A stretch of 64,000 bases of DNA from Pseudomonadales bacterium (GCA_012103535.1 WLWQ01000002.1:744001-808000), one strand, 5' to 3'; positions 53,069 through 62,609 are shown, counted from the first letter of the stretch. Notes: a model not told the origin generated them from the letters alone. Translations and numbers: made by a program.

Positions 53069-54052
53069 ATGAGAGCCTCAACTCTAATCAAATTCGCACT
53101 AAGTGGCTTTTTAGTAGTTCCGCTGGCCAGTGCCCAATCGCCTGAAATTCCGCGAACCGAATATGGTGTTCCAGACTTTCAGGGTACGTACACCTATCGC
53201 ACCATTACGCCCTTGAATCGCCCCAGAGAATTGGAGCATCTGGAGTATCTGACTGCAGATCAGGCTGCGGAATGGGAAGAATTCGAACTGCGCCGACAGA
53301 ACCGAGATTTAATAATCGATTCAGTGGGTGGAGCGGGTTATCCACCTGGTGTTATTTCTTATAACAACTTCTGGTATGAGCGCGGTGAAAACACCGTCGC
53401 CGATCGCCGAACTTCTTTGATCTATGATCCGCCTAATGGCCGTTTGCCTGCTTTGAATGAATCGGGCCAAGAAAGGTCTCGAGTTAGGGCTGAAAACAGG
53501 AGGCTGAGCATCGGGCCAGAAGCTCGTACGCTGGCTGACCGTTGTTTGATGAGCGGAGGCGCTGGGCCGCCCCTCGTACCTGGCGCATACAATAACAATA
53601 TTCAAATTGTGCAAACTAAAGATCACATCATGATTCTTAGTGAAATGATTCATCGTGCACGCATTATTCGTTTCGATGATGAGCATCAGACACGTCATAT
53701 AAAGTGGGACGGTGATGCTATTGCACGATTTGAAGGCGATACGCTGGTCATTAACACGCGGCACTTTTATTACCATGACAATGGGCGCGGTGCCTCGGAT
53801 CAAATGATTTTAGAAGAACGTATTAGACGCATTGATGAGAATACGCTCGAATATGATTTCACAATCGAAGATTCACAGTCTTGGGACCAGCCATGGTCAG
53901 TAAAATTTCCACTACGTGCCATCGAGGATCAGATGTATGAATTTGCCTGTCATGAAGGAAATCATGGTTTGCAAGGTATTCTTGCAGGGTGGCGTCGTTA
54001 CGAATCTATGGGAATGAATGGAGATGGAACTCCAATAGTTGAAGAAGACTGA
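53069..54052 (+). CDS. secreted protein of an unnamed CHEGN family (paralogue 3)
   Basis: The 327-residue protein has a signal peptide cut near ASAQS and is a more distant relative of the proteins at 2557 and 7910. TEYGVPDFQGTY, ADRCLMSGG, IQIVQTKDHIMIL, FEGDTLVINTRHFYY and YEFACHEGNHG correspond. It lacks the LDPDR and VDGEYRTS forms but has a comparable YDPPNGRLP. GCGAGGAGG is before the ATG. It is followed 26 bases later by an NHL-repeat gene, which suggests a joint periplasmic role. No function is known. Confidence 0.82.
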   Translation: MRASTLIKFALSGFLVVPLASAQSPEIPRTEYGVPDFQGTYTYRTITPLNRPRELEHLEYLTADQAAEWEEFELRRQNRDLIIDSVGGAGYPPGVISYNNFWYERGENTVADRRTSLIYDPPNGRLPALNESGQERSRVRAENRRLSIGPEARTLADRCLMSGGAGPPLVPGAYNNNIQIVQTKDHIMILSEMIHRARIIRFDDEHQTRHIKWDGDAIARFEGDTLVINTRHFYYHDNGRGASDQMILEERIRRIDENTLEYDFTIEDSQSWDQPWSVKFPLRAIEDQMYEFACHEGNHGLQGILAGWRRYESMGMNGDGTPIVEED

Positions 54053-54078
54053 GAGTTAACAGGTTTGGAGAACGAGTA

Positions 54079-55047
54079 ATGAAATTTCTACGATTCAAGT
54101 TAATCGGATTAAGCAGCTTGATTGCTTTAGGATTTTCTTTGAGCGTTTACGGTCAGGCTCTGCCTGGGCCCGATCCTTTGCAAATGGAAGTTGCACCTGA
54201 CCTTGGTTACGTGCCGGTAAAACATGGATTGGATATTCCCCACAATATCGAATTGGGAGCCGCTTCCAGTGTAGTGTGGACAGAGGATGATCATCTCATT
54301 CTGTTTAATCGCGGACCAAATCCATTAATGGAATTTGATCCTCGCGGCCGCTTACTGCGCACCTGGGGGCAGGGTCAGTACATTCGCCCTCACGGTATGC
54401 GTCTGGATCCCCAGGGAAATATTTGGACAACCGACGTAAACGGTCACACAGTGCGTAAGATGAACCTTGAAGGCGACGTATTACTTACGATCGGTAAACA
54501 CGGAGAAGCTGGAGAGCCGGAAGATGGTCTGCTGTTTGAGCCAACTGATTTAACGATTAATGCCGCAGGTGAAGTCTTTATCCTGGTTGGTCACGGACGC
54601 GGCACGCCGCAACTACTTAAATACGATCGACTGGGTAACTTCATGACAAAGTGGGGTGGGCCTGGCACCGGTCCCGGCCAGTTCGATACTCCCCATTCAA
54701 TTGTGGTCGATGATGAAGGGTTAATTTATGTGGCAGATCGCCAGAATCGCCGCATCCAAATCTTCGATGACGAAGGCACTTACCTAAAAGAGTGGCATTA
54801 CAAGGGCCTGCCTTGCGGTCTTCATTTTGATGAAGATGGCACCTTATGGATGGTAAGTGGTTTTGCTGGCGAGATATTGAAACTCGATGAAAACGGAAAG
54901 GTATTGGCTGCCACTGGAGAACCTGGGAAAGCATTGGGAGAGTTTGGTGAAGCACACTACATGACTCTCGCTCCCGGCGGCGTTATCTATGTTGCCGATA
55001 CGATCAAACCTGACCTGCATAAATTCATCCACCGCGGAACACATTGA
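54079..55047 (+). CDS. exported NHL-repeat beta-propeller protein
   Basis: The 322-residue protein has a signal peptide (cut near YGQAL) and a series of NHL repeats, e.g. RPHGMRLDPQGNIWTTDVNG, DTPHSIVVDDEGLIYVADR and ending LAPGGVIYVADTI. The blades form a six-bladed propeller like that of the peptidyl-hydroxyglycine amidating lyases. Metal and catalytic residues cannot be judged safely here. It lies after the CHEGN paralogue and overlaps by 4 bases the possible start of a small cytochrome gene, with a strong terminator hairpin just beyond. Confidence 0.88.
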   Translation: MKFLRFKLIGLSSLIALGFSLSVYGQALPGPDPLQMEVAPDLGYVPVKHGLDIPHNIELGAASSVVWTEDDHLILFNRGPNPLMEFDPRGRLLRTWGQGQYIRPHGMRLDPQGNIWTTDVNGHTVRKMNLEGDVLLTIGKHGEAGEPEDGLLFEPTDLTINAAGEVFILVGHGRGTPQLLKYDRLGNFMTKWGGPGTGPGQFDTPHSIVVDDEGLIYVADRQNRRIQIFDDEGTYLKEWHYKGLPCGLHFDEDGTLWMVSGFAGEILKLDENGKVLAATGEPGKALGEFGEAHYMTLAPGGVIYVADTIKPDLHKFIHRGTH

Positions 55048-55460
55048 ACTTAACCTTTCGAAAAAAAACAGGAGCCTTGATACAGCTCCTGTTTTTTTGT
55101 TTGTATCTTCTTTTTCCTTGCTCTGTGACAGCTCAACCCAGCAATCTTCTCGAAGGGGTCTACAGCGAAGAACAGGCTCGTCAGGGCGAAGCGCTTTACA
55201 CGGAGCATTGCGCTCACTGTCACGACATTGAGTTTTATAAGAACTCGCTGGCAACATGGAATGGAATGACTGTGCTGGATTACTGGTATCGCATACTTGG
55301 TAACATGCCTGCTGATAATCCAAAATCACTAAGTGATGATAACTATCTTGCGATCGTAGCCTGGGTATTAGCGATCAATGGTTATCCAACTGGGCCCGAA
55401 CCTTTATCTCCCGGTAACTACTTAGGTCGACTAAAAATAGAAAGAAACAATTTAAACTAA
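55044..55460 (+). CDS. small exported c-type cytochrome
   Basis: The product has up to 138 residues. A TTG overlapping the previous stop (TTGA) opens the frame; a TTG at 55077 inside the hairpin is another option. The signal sequence LIQLLFFCLYLLFPCSVTAQ is cut near TAQP. The mature protein has one haem site, HCAHCH, near residue 53, and a cytochrome-like tail DNYLAIVAWVLAINGYP; the axial Met may be in GNMPADN. It would carry electrons in the periplasm. Its signal peptide is coded across a terminator-like hairpin, so transcription from the NHL gene may be limited. Confidence 0.8.
   Translation: MNLTFRKKTGALIQLLFFCLYLLFPCSVTAQPSNLLEGVYSEEQARQGEALYTEHCAHCHDIEFYKNSLATWNGMTVLDYWYRILGNMPADNPKSLSDDNYLAIVAWVLAINGYPTGPEPLSPGNYLGRLKIERNNLN
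55062..55098. terminator. strong bidirectional terminator hairpin inside a coding region
   Basis: AAAAAAACAGGAGC (55062-55075) and GCTCCTGTTTTTTT (55085-55098) form a perfect 14-bp stem with a 9-base loop, ending in seven T. It lies 15 bases after the NHL gene and within the signal-peptide codons of the cytochrome. Confidence 0.8.
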
Positions 55461-55473
55461 TTGCTCCAGCGCA

Positions 55474-55878
55474 ATGAATAACTTCTATCAAATTGCCGCC
55501 GACACGGTTCTAGTCATTCACACCAGTATTGTGCTGTTTATCGTGATTGGATTGCTGCTGATTATCGCCGGTGGATATTTTAGTTGGGATGTTGTTCGTA
55601 ATCGCTGGTTTAGAATTCTTCACCTCGTTGCAATCGGCATCGTGGTTTTGCAGGCGTGGCTCGGTAGATTATGTCCACTAACTATCCTGGAGAATTGGTT
55701 ACGTGAACGAGCAGGCGAGGTGAGTTACGAAGTTTCTTTCGTGCAGTATTGGTTGCAGCAATTGCTGTACTACGATTTCCCGCTTTGGGTATTCGCTGTT
55801 GCTTATACTTTGTTTGGGCTAGCTGTTGTTGCTACCTGGTTTTTGATTCCAGCGGACAAGAAACAAGAATCTTCCTAA
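55474..55878 (+). CDS. DUF2784 membrane protein
   Basis: The 134-residue protein has four membrane helices and the DUF2784 marks: ADTVLVIHTSIVLFIVIG at the start and GRLCPLTILENWLRERAG in the middle, with a conserved histidine, cysteine and glutamate. Function is unknown. It lies 13 bases after the small cytochrome gene and overlaps by 4 bases the end of the convergent molybdenum hydroxylase gene. An electron-transfer link with the cytochrome is possible. Confidence 0.9.
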   Translation: MNNFYQIAADTVLVIHTSIVLFIVIGLLLIIAGGYFSWDVVRNRWFRILHLVAIGIVVLQAWLGRLCPLTILENWLRERAGEVSYEVSFVQYWLQQLLYYDFPLWVFAVAYTLFGLAVVATWFLIPADKKQESS

Positions 55879-58184
55879 GCATTCGCTCCCTGGATTAGAT
55901 GCCAGAGCTTGTTCGGGGTGACTGGCATATCCACATGGCGCACGCCATGATCCTTTAGCGCATTAACGATAGCGTTGATGATGGCAGGTGGTGCGCCAAT
56001 AGCGCCGGCTTCACCGGCGCCTTTAATTCCTAGTGGGTTGGTCTTACAGGGAACCTTATTCAGATCGAATCGAATCGGTGGAAAATCATCGGCCCGTGGC
56101 ATGGTGTAATCCATAAAGCTGGCTGAGAGTAGTTGCCCGGTTTCTGCTTCATATTCACAGCTTTCCAATAGGGCCTGACCCAGACCTTGAGCAATACCTC
56201 CATGTACCTGGCCTTCCAGCAATAGTGGATTGATCACATGGCCGAAGTCGTCCACTACTGTGTAGTCCACCAATTCGATTTCTCCAGTGGCTTCGTCGAT
56301 TTCTAATTCACACACATGGGTTCCATTTGGATAAGTCGCTTCCCCGGGCGCAAATGATTCTTTCTCATCGAAGGCCACTTCTCCATCGGCTGCCGCAGCC
56401 TTTGCTACATTGTAAAAAGTCTGCGAGCGATCGGTGCCCACGATGCGAAACTCGCCATTGATAAATTCAATATCACTAACAGCGGTTTCTAATAATTCAG
56501 CTGCAGTCAACTTGGCTTGTTCGATAATTTTTTCCGATGCCGAACCTATAGCAGATCCTCCAACAGGAACTGAGCGCGAGCCCATAGTACCGCCGCCAGT
56601 TTCAATTAGGTCTGAATCCCCCTGCACAATGGTCACTTCTTCGAAGGCAACACCCAGACGTTCGCAGAGAATTTGTCGAAACGCAGTTTCATGTCCCTGC
56701 CCATTAGAAAGCGTGCCTATGTATAAGGTGACATGACCTTCGTTGGACACTTCCAGTCTTGCTTGTTCCGGCGAGCCACCGGCACAGCGTTCGATGTAAC
56801 TGGCTAAACCAATTCCTAATAACTTTCCTCGATCTTTTGCGGCAGCACGACGAGACTCGAAATCATTCCAGTTAGACAGTTTTAAAGCATCTTCGAGATT
56901 TTGCTGAAAGTTTCCAGAATCGTAATTAGATCCTAATACTGTGGAGAAAGGCATCTGCTCTTCGCGTATGAAATTGCGTCTGCGTATTTCATCCGGCGTC
57001 AATCCCAAGTCAAACGCTGCAGCATCTAGCAATCTTTCTATGGCATAGATGGCTTCGGGGCGGCCAGCGCCGCGATAAGCATCGACCGGTGTCGTATTGG
57101 TGAATACACCTTGCACTTCCACATAAGCAGTAGGAATTGCATAGCAGCCTACTAACATTGGTACGCCTGCTGAGGTAGCGACAAAAGGCGCAAAATTGGA
57201 AAGATAAGCGCCTAGATTTGCAACGGTATTAACTTGCAGGCCGAGTATCTTGGCGTCGCCATCAAGCGCTATCTTTAAATTAGTCACGTGATCTCTACCA
57301 TGACTATCACTTACAAAGGCTTCGCTGCGATCGGAAATCCATTTCACCGCTCGCCCTAACTTACGCGCAGCAAACAGCGCACAAACATATTCCGGGAACA
57401 GAAAAATTTTCATGCCAAAGCCGCCGCCAACATCGCTGCAGGTAACATGAATTTCTTCTTCTGCAACATTAAAGATTTGCGTAGCGAGTAAGCGGCGCAT
57501 CACGTGTACGCCCTGGCAGGAAACATGAAGAGTTAGACGACCAGTACCTTCTTCGATCGCGGCAACAGCGCCACGGGTCTCCATGGATGTTGGAATAACG
57601 CGATTATTCACCAATTCCAATTCCACGGTGTGGCTGGCCTCAGCAAATGCTTTTTCCGTTTCGGCCGCATCGCCATCTTCCCAATCGAAGCACTGATTCT
57701 TTGCGGCTTCATCCCAAACTAAATTATCGGAATCAGACATGGCCTGATTGGTTTCAACCACAGCAGGCAGCAAATCGAAATCAACCCACACTGCTTCTGC
57801 CGCATCCAGTGCCTGAACTCGAGTTTCGGCTATGACCACAGCAACAGCATCGCCAACATAGCGAACTCTTCCTTCCGCTAATGCTGGTCGGGGAGGCATG
57901 ACACAATTCGATCCATCTTTATTTGTGGCAGGGGCCATGCAAGGAATATCGCCGATCCCATCGGCCTTTAGTTCGGCTACGGTGTAGATTCCGAGCACGC
58001 CTGGCAAAGCACTCGCGTCTGCGGTATCGATAGAATTAATTGTTGCGTGGGCATGGGGAGAGCGCACAAAGGCGGCGAAGCTTTGTCCCTCGATATTAAC
58101 GTCTTCGACATAGCGTCCTGCGCCAGATAATAATCGATTGTCTTCGTACCTGGTTGCCGCCTGACCAATTCCAAACTTCTGCAT
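55875..58184 (-). CDS. molybdenum hydroxylase large subunit (CoxL form II-like)
   Basis: From the ATG at 58184, which has AAGGAA 7 bases before it, the protein has 769 residues; an ATG 30 bases earlier lacks such a site. It is a xanthine dehydrogenase family molybdopterin-binding subunit: RYEDNRLLSGAGRYVEDV at the start, DVGGGFGMK, the active-site loop AYRGAGR as in form II CO-dehydrogenase-like proteins, and KGAGEAGAIGAPPA with the catalytic Glu. These enzymes work with an FAD subunit and a 2Fe-2S subunit, yet neither gene is next to it. It may pair with subunits elsewhere. No export signal is seen. Confidence 0.9.
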   Translation of the reverse strand: MQKFGIGQAATRYEDNRLLSGAGRYVEDVNIEGQSFAAFVRSPHAHATINSIDTADASALPGVLGIYTVAELKADGIGDIPCMAPATNKDGSNCVMPPRPALAEGRVRYVGDAVAVVIAETRVQALDAAEAVWVDFDLLPAVVETNQAMSDSDNLVWDEAAKNQCFDWEDGDAAETEKAFAEASHTVELELVNNRVIPTSMETRGAVAAIEEGTGRLTLHVSCQGVHVMRRLLATQIFNVAEEEIHVTCSDVGGGFGMKIFLFPEYVCALFAARKLGRAVKWISDRSEAFVSDSHGRDHVTNLKIALDGDAKILGLQVNTVANLGAYLSNFAPFVATSAGVPMLVGCYAIPTAYVEVQGVFTNTTPVDAYRGAGRPEAIYAIERLLDAAAFDLGLTPDEIRRRNFIREEQMPFSTVLGSNYDSGNFQQNLEDALKLSNWNDFESRRAAAKDRGKLLGIGLASYIERCAGGSPEQARLEVSNEGHVTLYIGTLSNGQGHETAFRQILCERLGVAFEEVTIVQGDSDLIETGGGTMGSRSVPVGGSAIGSASEKIIEQAKLTAAELLETAVSDIEFINGEFRIVGTDRSQTFYNVAKAAAADGEVAFDEKESFAPGEATYPNGTHVCELEIDEATGEIELVDYTVVDDFGHVINPLLLEGQVHGGIAQGLGQALLESCEYEAETGQLLSASFMDYTMPRADDFPPIRFDLNKVPCKTNPLGIKGAGEAGAIGAPPAIINAIVNALKDHGVRHVDMPVTPNKLWHLIQGANA

Positions 58185-58397
58185 CACGCTGTTCCTTGAC
58201 TGATTGTTATGCATAGCAGAAAACTATCACAGAATCTGTGATGGTTTAACTTTCTGTTTTTCTTACGCAGGTACCAGAAATTGAGGGCGTGCAAGAAAAA
58301 ACTGCAGCCTGCTATTCCCTCGGTGACTTATGGCGGGATAAACTGGCATCCCCTTTAATTAGTGGTTCCAGTTTATTCGAAAACGAGGAGATTGCAC

Positions 58398-59114
58398 GTG
58401 CCTGATTCCCAAGTACTTGGCCGAGAATCCCGTTATGGGACGCCGGCCGCTGATCAAATTATGACCAACCGCCATTACACCATTGGTTATTCCTATTACT
58501 TTCGCCAGGCTAAATGGGCGCTGGAGATCGTGGATCCGGATCTCATGGATATCGAACGGGCAGATAATTTCCGACCGGATTATAGAGTGCCTGAGATTTT
58601 TCGTGCAGATCTGGCGGACTACCGAAATTCCGATTTCGATCGTGGGCATTTGGTTGCTAGCGCGAATCAGAGAGAAACAGATTTGCAAAACAGCGAAACA
58701 TTTCTGCTTTCAAATATGTCTCCCCAGCTACCGCAATTTAATCGCAAAATCTGGAAAAAGTTGGAAGAAGAAGTGAGACGACTGGATCGCAAACCATCAA
58801 TCTCGGAAACTTATGTCATTTGCGGTCCAATCTTTGATTTTGATAAGGCAACCACAGCGATTGGGGCGGAAGATAATAACGGCGTCTCTCTTCCTATTCC
58901 TCATGCTTACTTCAAATCCATTCTTACTGAAAATACGCGCGGTACATTGCATATGTGGTCATTCATCCTTCCTAACAAAGGGACCAGACAAACAATTGAC
59001 TCATTTTTAGTGCCTACTACACAAGTTGAGCGCTATGCGGGTATTAAATTGTGGGAACGATTGGAAGGATCTAAAGTTCAGCGCGAAAAATCGCGAGTTA
59101 GAAGAATGTGGTGA
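58398..59114 (+). CDS. DNA/RNA non-specific endonuclease
   Basis: I choose GTG 58398, with GAGGAG 7 bases before it; the frame is open back to a GTG at 58362. The 238-residue product belongs to the beta-beta-alpha-metal nuclease family (PF01223): DFDRGHLVASANQ contains the catalytic His in DRGH, and SNMSPQLPQFNRKIWKKLE the metal-binding Asn. No signal peptide is seen, which is unusual, since many relatives are exported. It could be a leaderless or nucleoid-acting form. Neighbours give no hint of a toxin or immunity pair. Confidence 0.88.
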   Translation: MPDSQVLGRESRYGTPAADQIMTNRHYTIGYSYYFRQAKWALEIVDPDLMDIERADNFRPDYRVPEIFRADLADYRNSDFDRGHLVASANQRETDLQNSETFLLSNMSPQLPQFNRKIWKKLEEEVRRLDRKPSISETYVICGPIFDFDKATTAIGAEDNNGVSLPIPHAYFKSILTENTRGTLHMWSFILPNKGTRQTIDSFLVPTTQVERYAGIKLWERLEGSKVQREKSRVRRMW

Positions 59115-59115
59115 T

Positions 59116-59529
59116 CTAGGCGCTGCTAGCTTCAGCGTTATCAAACATTGATGCAACAATACCTGGAATCTCATCAACATCGTAAGGCTTATCCACATAG
59201 GCGATGTTGTCCATATTGTAGGTGCTGTCAATAAGCGCTGCGCCTTTATCTTGGTAACCACTAGCAAGCAATACCAGGGCGTCCGGTCTAAGCTCTAAAA
59301 TTCGCTTGGTCATCTCTACGCCAGTAACTCCTCCAGGCATGATAACGTCAGTAAAAACCAAATCGATTTCCGGGTTTGATTTAAAAGTCTCCAATCCGAT
59401 AACTGCGTTTTCTGCAGTTAAGACTGTATAACCTTCAGATTCGAACATAGTTACGGCAAGATCACGCACTTCTGCGTCGTCTTCGACTATGAGAATGGTT
59501 CGTTGATTTTTGTTAGATGGCGCTTCCAT
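59116..59529 (-). CDS. stand-alone response regulator receiver domain
   Basis: The 137-residue protein is a single REC domain with ILIVEDDAEVRD, the phosphoacceptor Asp in LVFTDVIMPGG, and the conserved Lys in YVDKPYD. It has no output domain. It is closely similar to the receiver domain at the C-terminus of the hybrid kinase at 59890-62208 (DVIMPGG and KPYDxDE-PG shared), so it may accept phosphate from the same kinase or have arisen by duplication. Confidence 0.92.
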   Translation of the reverse strand: MEAPSNKNQRTILIVEDDAEVRDLAVTMFESEGYTVLTAENAVIGLETFKSNPEIDLVFTDVIMPGGVTGVEMTKRILELRPDALVLLASGYQDKGAALIDSTYNMDNIAYVDKPYDVDEIPGIVASMFDNAEASSA

Positions 59530-59889
59530 GGCTTCAAATTTTGTTTTTGCAGGAAATTGAGTACGCTACATAAGTAGCAGCGCTAAATTTAACCACGACA
59601 TTGCTGGCTTGTCTTCTTTATATGCCTATTTCGATTTCTAGTTATTAGTTATGATGAAATTCTCTACCAAATACTGTTAATTCCGCCGAATAGCCCGAAA
59701 AGGGGTCAGTATTACTACCTATGAGTATTGGACAATCCCTATTTTGGCTTTTATTCTGTCATTTCTACTGTGTTTGCTGCCGAAGAGTTCGGCTCTTCCC
59801 AGTCTATGAGCTAACTATAATTCAAGTAACGCATTTGTAGAACTTTCGCTTACATCGAAAATGTTTGAGAATTCTCTCGCGTATTTCAA
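59530..59889. other. divergent intergenic region
   Basis: No gene is seen in these 360 bases. GGGGTCAGTATTA at 59702-59714 resembles the motifs at 165 and 10289. Promoters for the divergent receiver and hybrid kinase genes must lie here, but I see no confident boxes. Confidence 0.4.
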
Positions 59890-62208
59890 ATGGGAAGGGG
59901 GGTACAGTTTTTGCTATTTGGCGCCGACAAAAAGCCGGACCATGGGGGTACCGAAGGTATAGCTAACGATGAGTTCGCGTACAAACGTGAGCAAGTAGAG
60001 CTGCTATATCACCAAATGCCTTTTATCTTATTGGCAGACGTGCTCGCCGGTACATTTCTGTTTCTGATTCTCCTAACATTTTCCTCTAGTCTTTGGTCCT
60101 TTCTTTGGATCTTTCTCCTGGTTTCATCAACAGCTTTGCGAGCACTGATTGTGTCCAGGCAACGTCAGATTGAGTTAAACGAATCGAATATTTCTCAATA
60201 TTGGCGATTTCTAATAGGAGGTTCATTTACTGCGGGAATCATTTGGGGAAACGCCTGGGTTATGCTGCCAGGTGAGCCGGAATTTTTGCAGTTAGCAATT
60301 GTTGGTTTGTGGTTGGGTGGAATGCAGGCGGGCGCTGCAACAACCATGGTGATGATTAAAGAAGTATTCATCGCCTATTCTTTGCCGGCAGCTACATTTT
60401 TCATCGCTTACATTCTTACTGGAGTAGATGAAAACAAATTTATCATGGCCGGTGCCTATGTGATGTATCTTGGATTCATTCTTCCAATTGCCTTTCGAAT
60501 TAATAGCGATTTTAACCGCACCATCAGATTACAAATTACAAACTCAAGTTTGCAAAAAATTCTTAATAGGGAAGCGCAGCGACTAATAGAAAAAGAAATA
60601 GAAGTCGACGAACAGCGTAAACGCGGAAATCTCCTGCAAACTGAAAAAGAATTCGCCGACGAAAAACTGCAAGCTGCAGCGGAAGATAGACTGCTTTTAC
60701 TTGATGCGGTTGGTGAGGGAATTTTTGGGCTCAATAATCGTGGCGATATCACCTTTATTAATTCCACTGCGCTGCGCATGTTGCAGCTGCGTGAAGTAGA
60801 TTTACTTGGACATGCAGCACTCAAGCTCATTAGTTCTTCCGGTGCCGAGAGCGCCACTAACGTCGAAGCTTATGTGGCTATCGCCAAATGTTTTCAAGAA
60901 GGTCGGCCGGTTTTGAACATGGAAAGTGTGCTCGAAGGGAAAAATGGGCTCAAGTTGCCAGTTCGATTTTCCTGTACACCAATTCGAAAAGACAACGTCG
61001 TAATCGGTGCGGTGGTGAGTTTTACTGACGTATCTAAACAGAAAGAAATGGAAGCAATGTTGCTGCAATCCCAGAAAATGGAAGCCATCGGCAGACTCAC
61101 CGGCGGTGTGTCCCATGATTTTAACAATCTACTCACTGTAATTCTGGGAAATCTTAAATTTCTTCGCCGTCGCATAGAAGAAGATGCAGGAGCGACGGAG
61201 TTGCTCGACAAAGTAATGAATGCAGCTAGTAGTGGCGCCGATCTGAATAATCGCCTACTAAGTTTTTCCAGGGAACAAAACTTGGAAACTGACCTGGTTA
61301 TCGTGGAAGACATGTTGGGTGAAATGACAGAATTTTTGGATCGTCTCCTGGGTGAAGAAATTCACCTGGAAATTAATACCAATGAAGGTGAGAGTGCGAT
61401 CCTGATTGATCACACGCAGTTAGAGAACGCCATTTTAAACCTTAGTATTAATGCAAAAGATGCAATGCCTGAAGGTGGCACCTTAACGATTGCTACGAAA
61501 TCAACGGAATTGTCTAAGTCTTACGTGCAGGGGGATGACAGTTTTGGCGAAGCAAACTATGTAGAAATAAGTATTACCGATACCGGGGTTGGTATCCCAG
61601 AAGATACTCAACGGCAGATCTTCGAACCTTTTTTTACAACGAAGGAAAAAGGTAGAGGCACAGGGTTAGGATTAAGTACTGTCTACGGATTTGTCCGCCA
61701 GTCCGGAGGAAACATAACCGTCGACAGTCGTGAAGGTGAGTGGACCAATTTCAAAATATACCTGCCAATTTCAGACACAGTAGCGATACCGAAAAAAGTA
61801 GCAGACAAAATCGTGCAGCTTCCTGAGAAATTTGAGGGCACAGTGCTGGTCGTCGAAGACGATCCCAATGTGAGGGAAGTCGCTACTAAGACCTTAACAG
61901 ATGCGGGCTACAGCGTAATATCGGCCCATGATGGAAGAGCAGGGCTTAAACAATTTGACGACCACCCTGAGATCGAGTTGGTTTTTTCTGATGTGATAAT
62001 GCCCGGTGGTATGAGTGGAATCTCGATGGCGGAAAAAATATTGGAAAAGAGACCTGGGATTCCAATCTTGTTGGCCACAGGTTACACGGAAAAATCCCGC
62101 AAAGATCGAATTTCAAATTATTCTAATGTTGTTTTCGTATCTAAACCTTATGACACCGATGAATTACCTGGCGTCGTGCATTCGTTAATGATGCAGGAAG
62201 TGTCTTGA
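59890..62208 (+). CDS. hybrid sensor histidine kinase
   Basis: The 772-residue protein has six or so membrane helices (about 42-205), a coiled coil (220-270), a PAS domain (about 272-390; LDAVGEGIFGLNNRGDITFIN), a HisKA domain with phosphorylated His409 in GGVSHDFNNLL, an ATPase domain (NLSINAKDAM, DTGVGIP, GTGLGLS) and a C-terminal REC domain (about 650-768; VLVVEDDPNVRE). The start may instead be TTG 59911, which has GGGAAGGGGGG at good spacing. It senses a membrane or cytoplasmic signal and probably signals through its own receiver and the related stand-alone one encoded divergently. Confidence 0.92.
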   Translation: MGRGVQFLLFGADKKPDHGGTEGIANDEFAYKREQVELLYHQMPFILLADVLAGTFLFLILLTFSSSLWSFLWIFLLVSSTALRALIVSRQRQIELNESNISQYWRFLIGGSFTAGIIWGNAWVMLPGEPEFLQLAIVGLWLGGMQAGAATTMVMIKEVFIAYSLPAATFFIAYILTGVDENKFIMAGAYVMYLGFILPIAFRINSDFNRTIRLQITNSSLQKILNREAQRLIEKEIEVDEQRKRGNLLQTEKEFADEKLQAAAEDRLLLLDAVGEGIFGLNNRGDITFINSTALRMLQLREVDLLGHAALKLISSSGAESATNVEAYVAIAKCFQEGRPVLNMESVLEGKNGLKLPVRFSCTPIRKDNVVIGAVVSFTDVSKQKEMEAMLLQSQKMEAIGRLTGGVSHDFNNLLTVILGNLKFLRRRIEEDAGATELLDKVMNAASSGADLNNRLLSFSREQNLETDLVIVEDMLGEMTEFLDRLLGEEIHLEINTNEGESAILIDHTQLENAILNLSINAKDAMPEGGTLTIATKSTELSKSYVQGDDSFGEANYVEISITDTGVGIPEDTQRQIFEPFFTTKEKGRGTGLGLSTVYGFVRQSGGNITVDSREGEWTNFKIYLPISDTVAIPKKVADKIVQLPEKFEGTVLVVEDDPNVREVATKTLTDAGYSVISAHDGRAGLKQFDDHPEIELVFSDVIMPGGMSGISMAEKILEKRPGIPILLATGYTEKSRKDRISNYSNVVFVSKPYDTDELPGVVHSLMMQEVS

Positions 62209-62249
62209 TAAAATTGTTCTTCTAAGCGTGATTCAGCCGGCAGGTATTA

Positions 62250-62609
62250 CTAAGCATACGAGGCCTGGCGCGCACGACTTATCCCGGTTTTAACAATTTT
62301 CCCAATCACGACCAAAAGCGTCGCAATATTATTTATTGGAGTTAGAATCCATGCAGCTGTTACGTTGCTAATTAAAACCAGCTCCGTGCTGAGAAGTTCT
62401 GTTACTACATAGGCGAAGTCGATTAGAGGAACTGAAAACAAAACTGCTGAGACCAGTAGGAAAGCGATAAGGCCCAGGCCGGTAGCGAGCAGGCGATATT
62501 TTAAAGATATGGTTCTAGCCATGACTGATTTAATAAATTCGTCATCATGCAATCCACGCTGAGCGTCGTCGAAGAGTGCTTGAATCGCTGGATCTCTTTC
62601 TTCCATCAT
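62250..62609 (-). CDS. membrane protein encoded with the sigma factor (possible anti-sigma)
   Basis: The 119-residue protein has a polar N-terminal part (1-32; ERDPAIQALFDDAQRGLHDDEF) and two membrane segments. Its start overlaps the stop of the ECF sigma gene by 4 bases, the common place for an anti-sigma or partner. The zinc anti-sigma motif H-x3-C-x2-C is absent. Function rests on context only. Confidence 0.65.
   Translation of the reverse strand: MMEERDPAIQALFDDAQRGLHDDEFIKSVMARTISLKYRLLATGLGLIAFLLVSAVLFSVPLIDFAYVVTELLSTELVLISNVTAAWILTPINNIATLLVVIGKIVKTGISRARQASYA

Noticed and set aside
53321..53803. 160-codon open frame opposite the CHEGN paralogue
   Set aside because: It lies antisense to a gene with a signal peptide and conserved motifs and resembles nothing itself.
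54844..55329. 161-codon minus-strand open frame across the NHL and cytochrome genes
   Set aside because: It crosses a bidirectional terminator and is antisense to two genes with clear family motifs.
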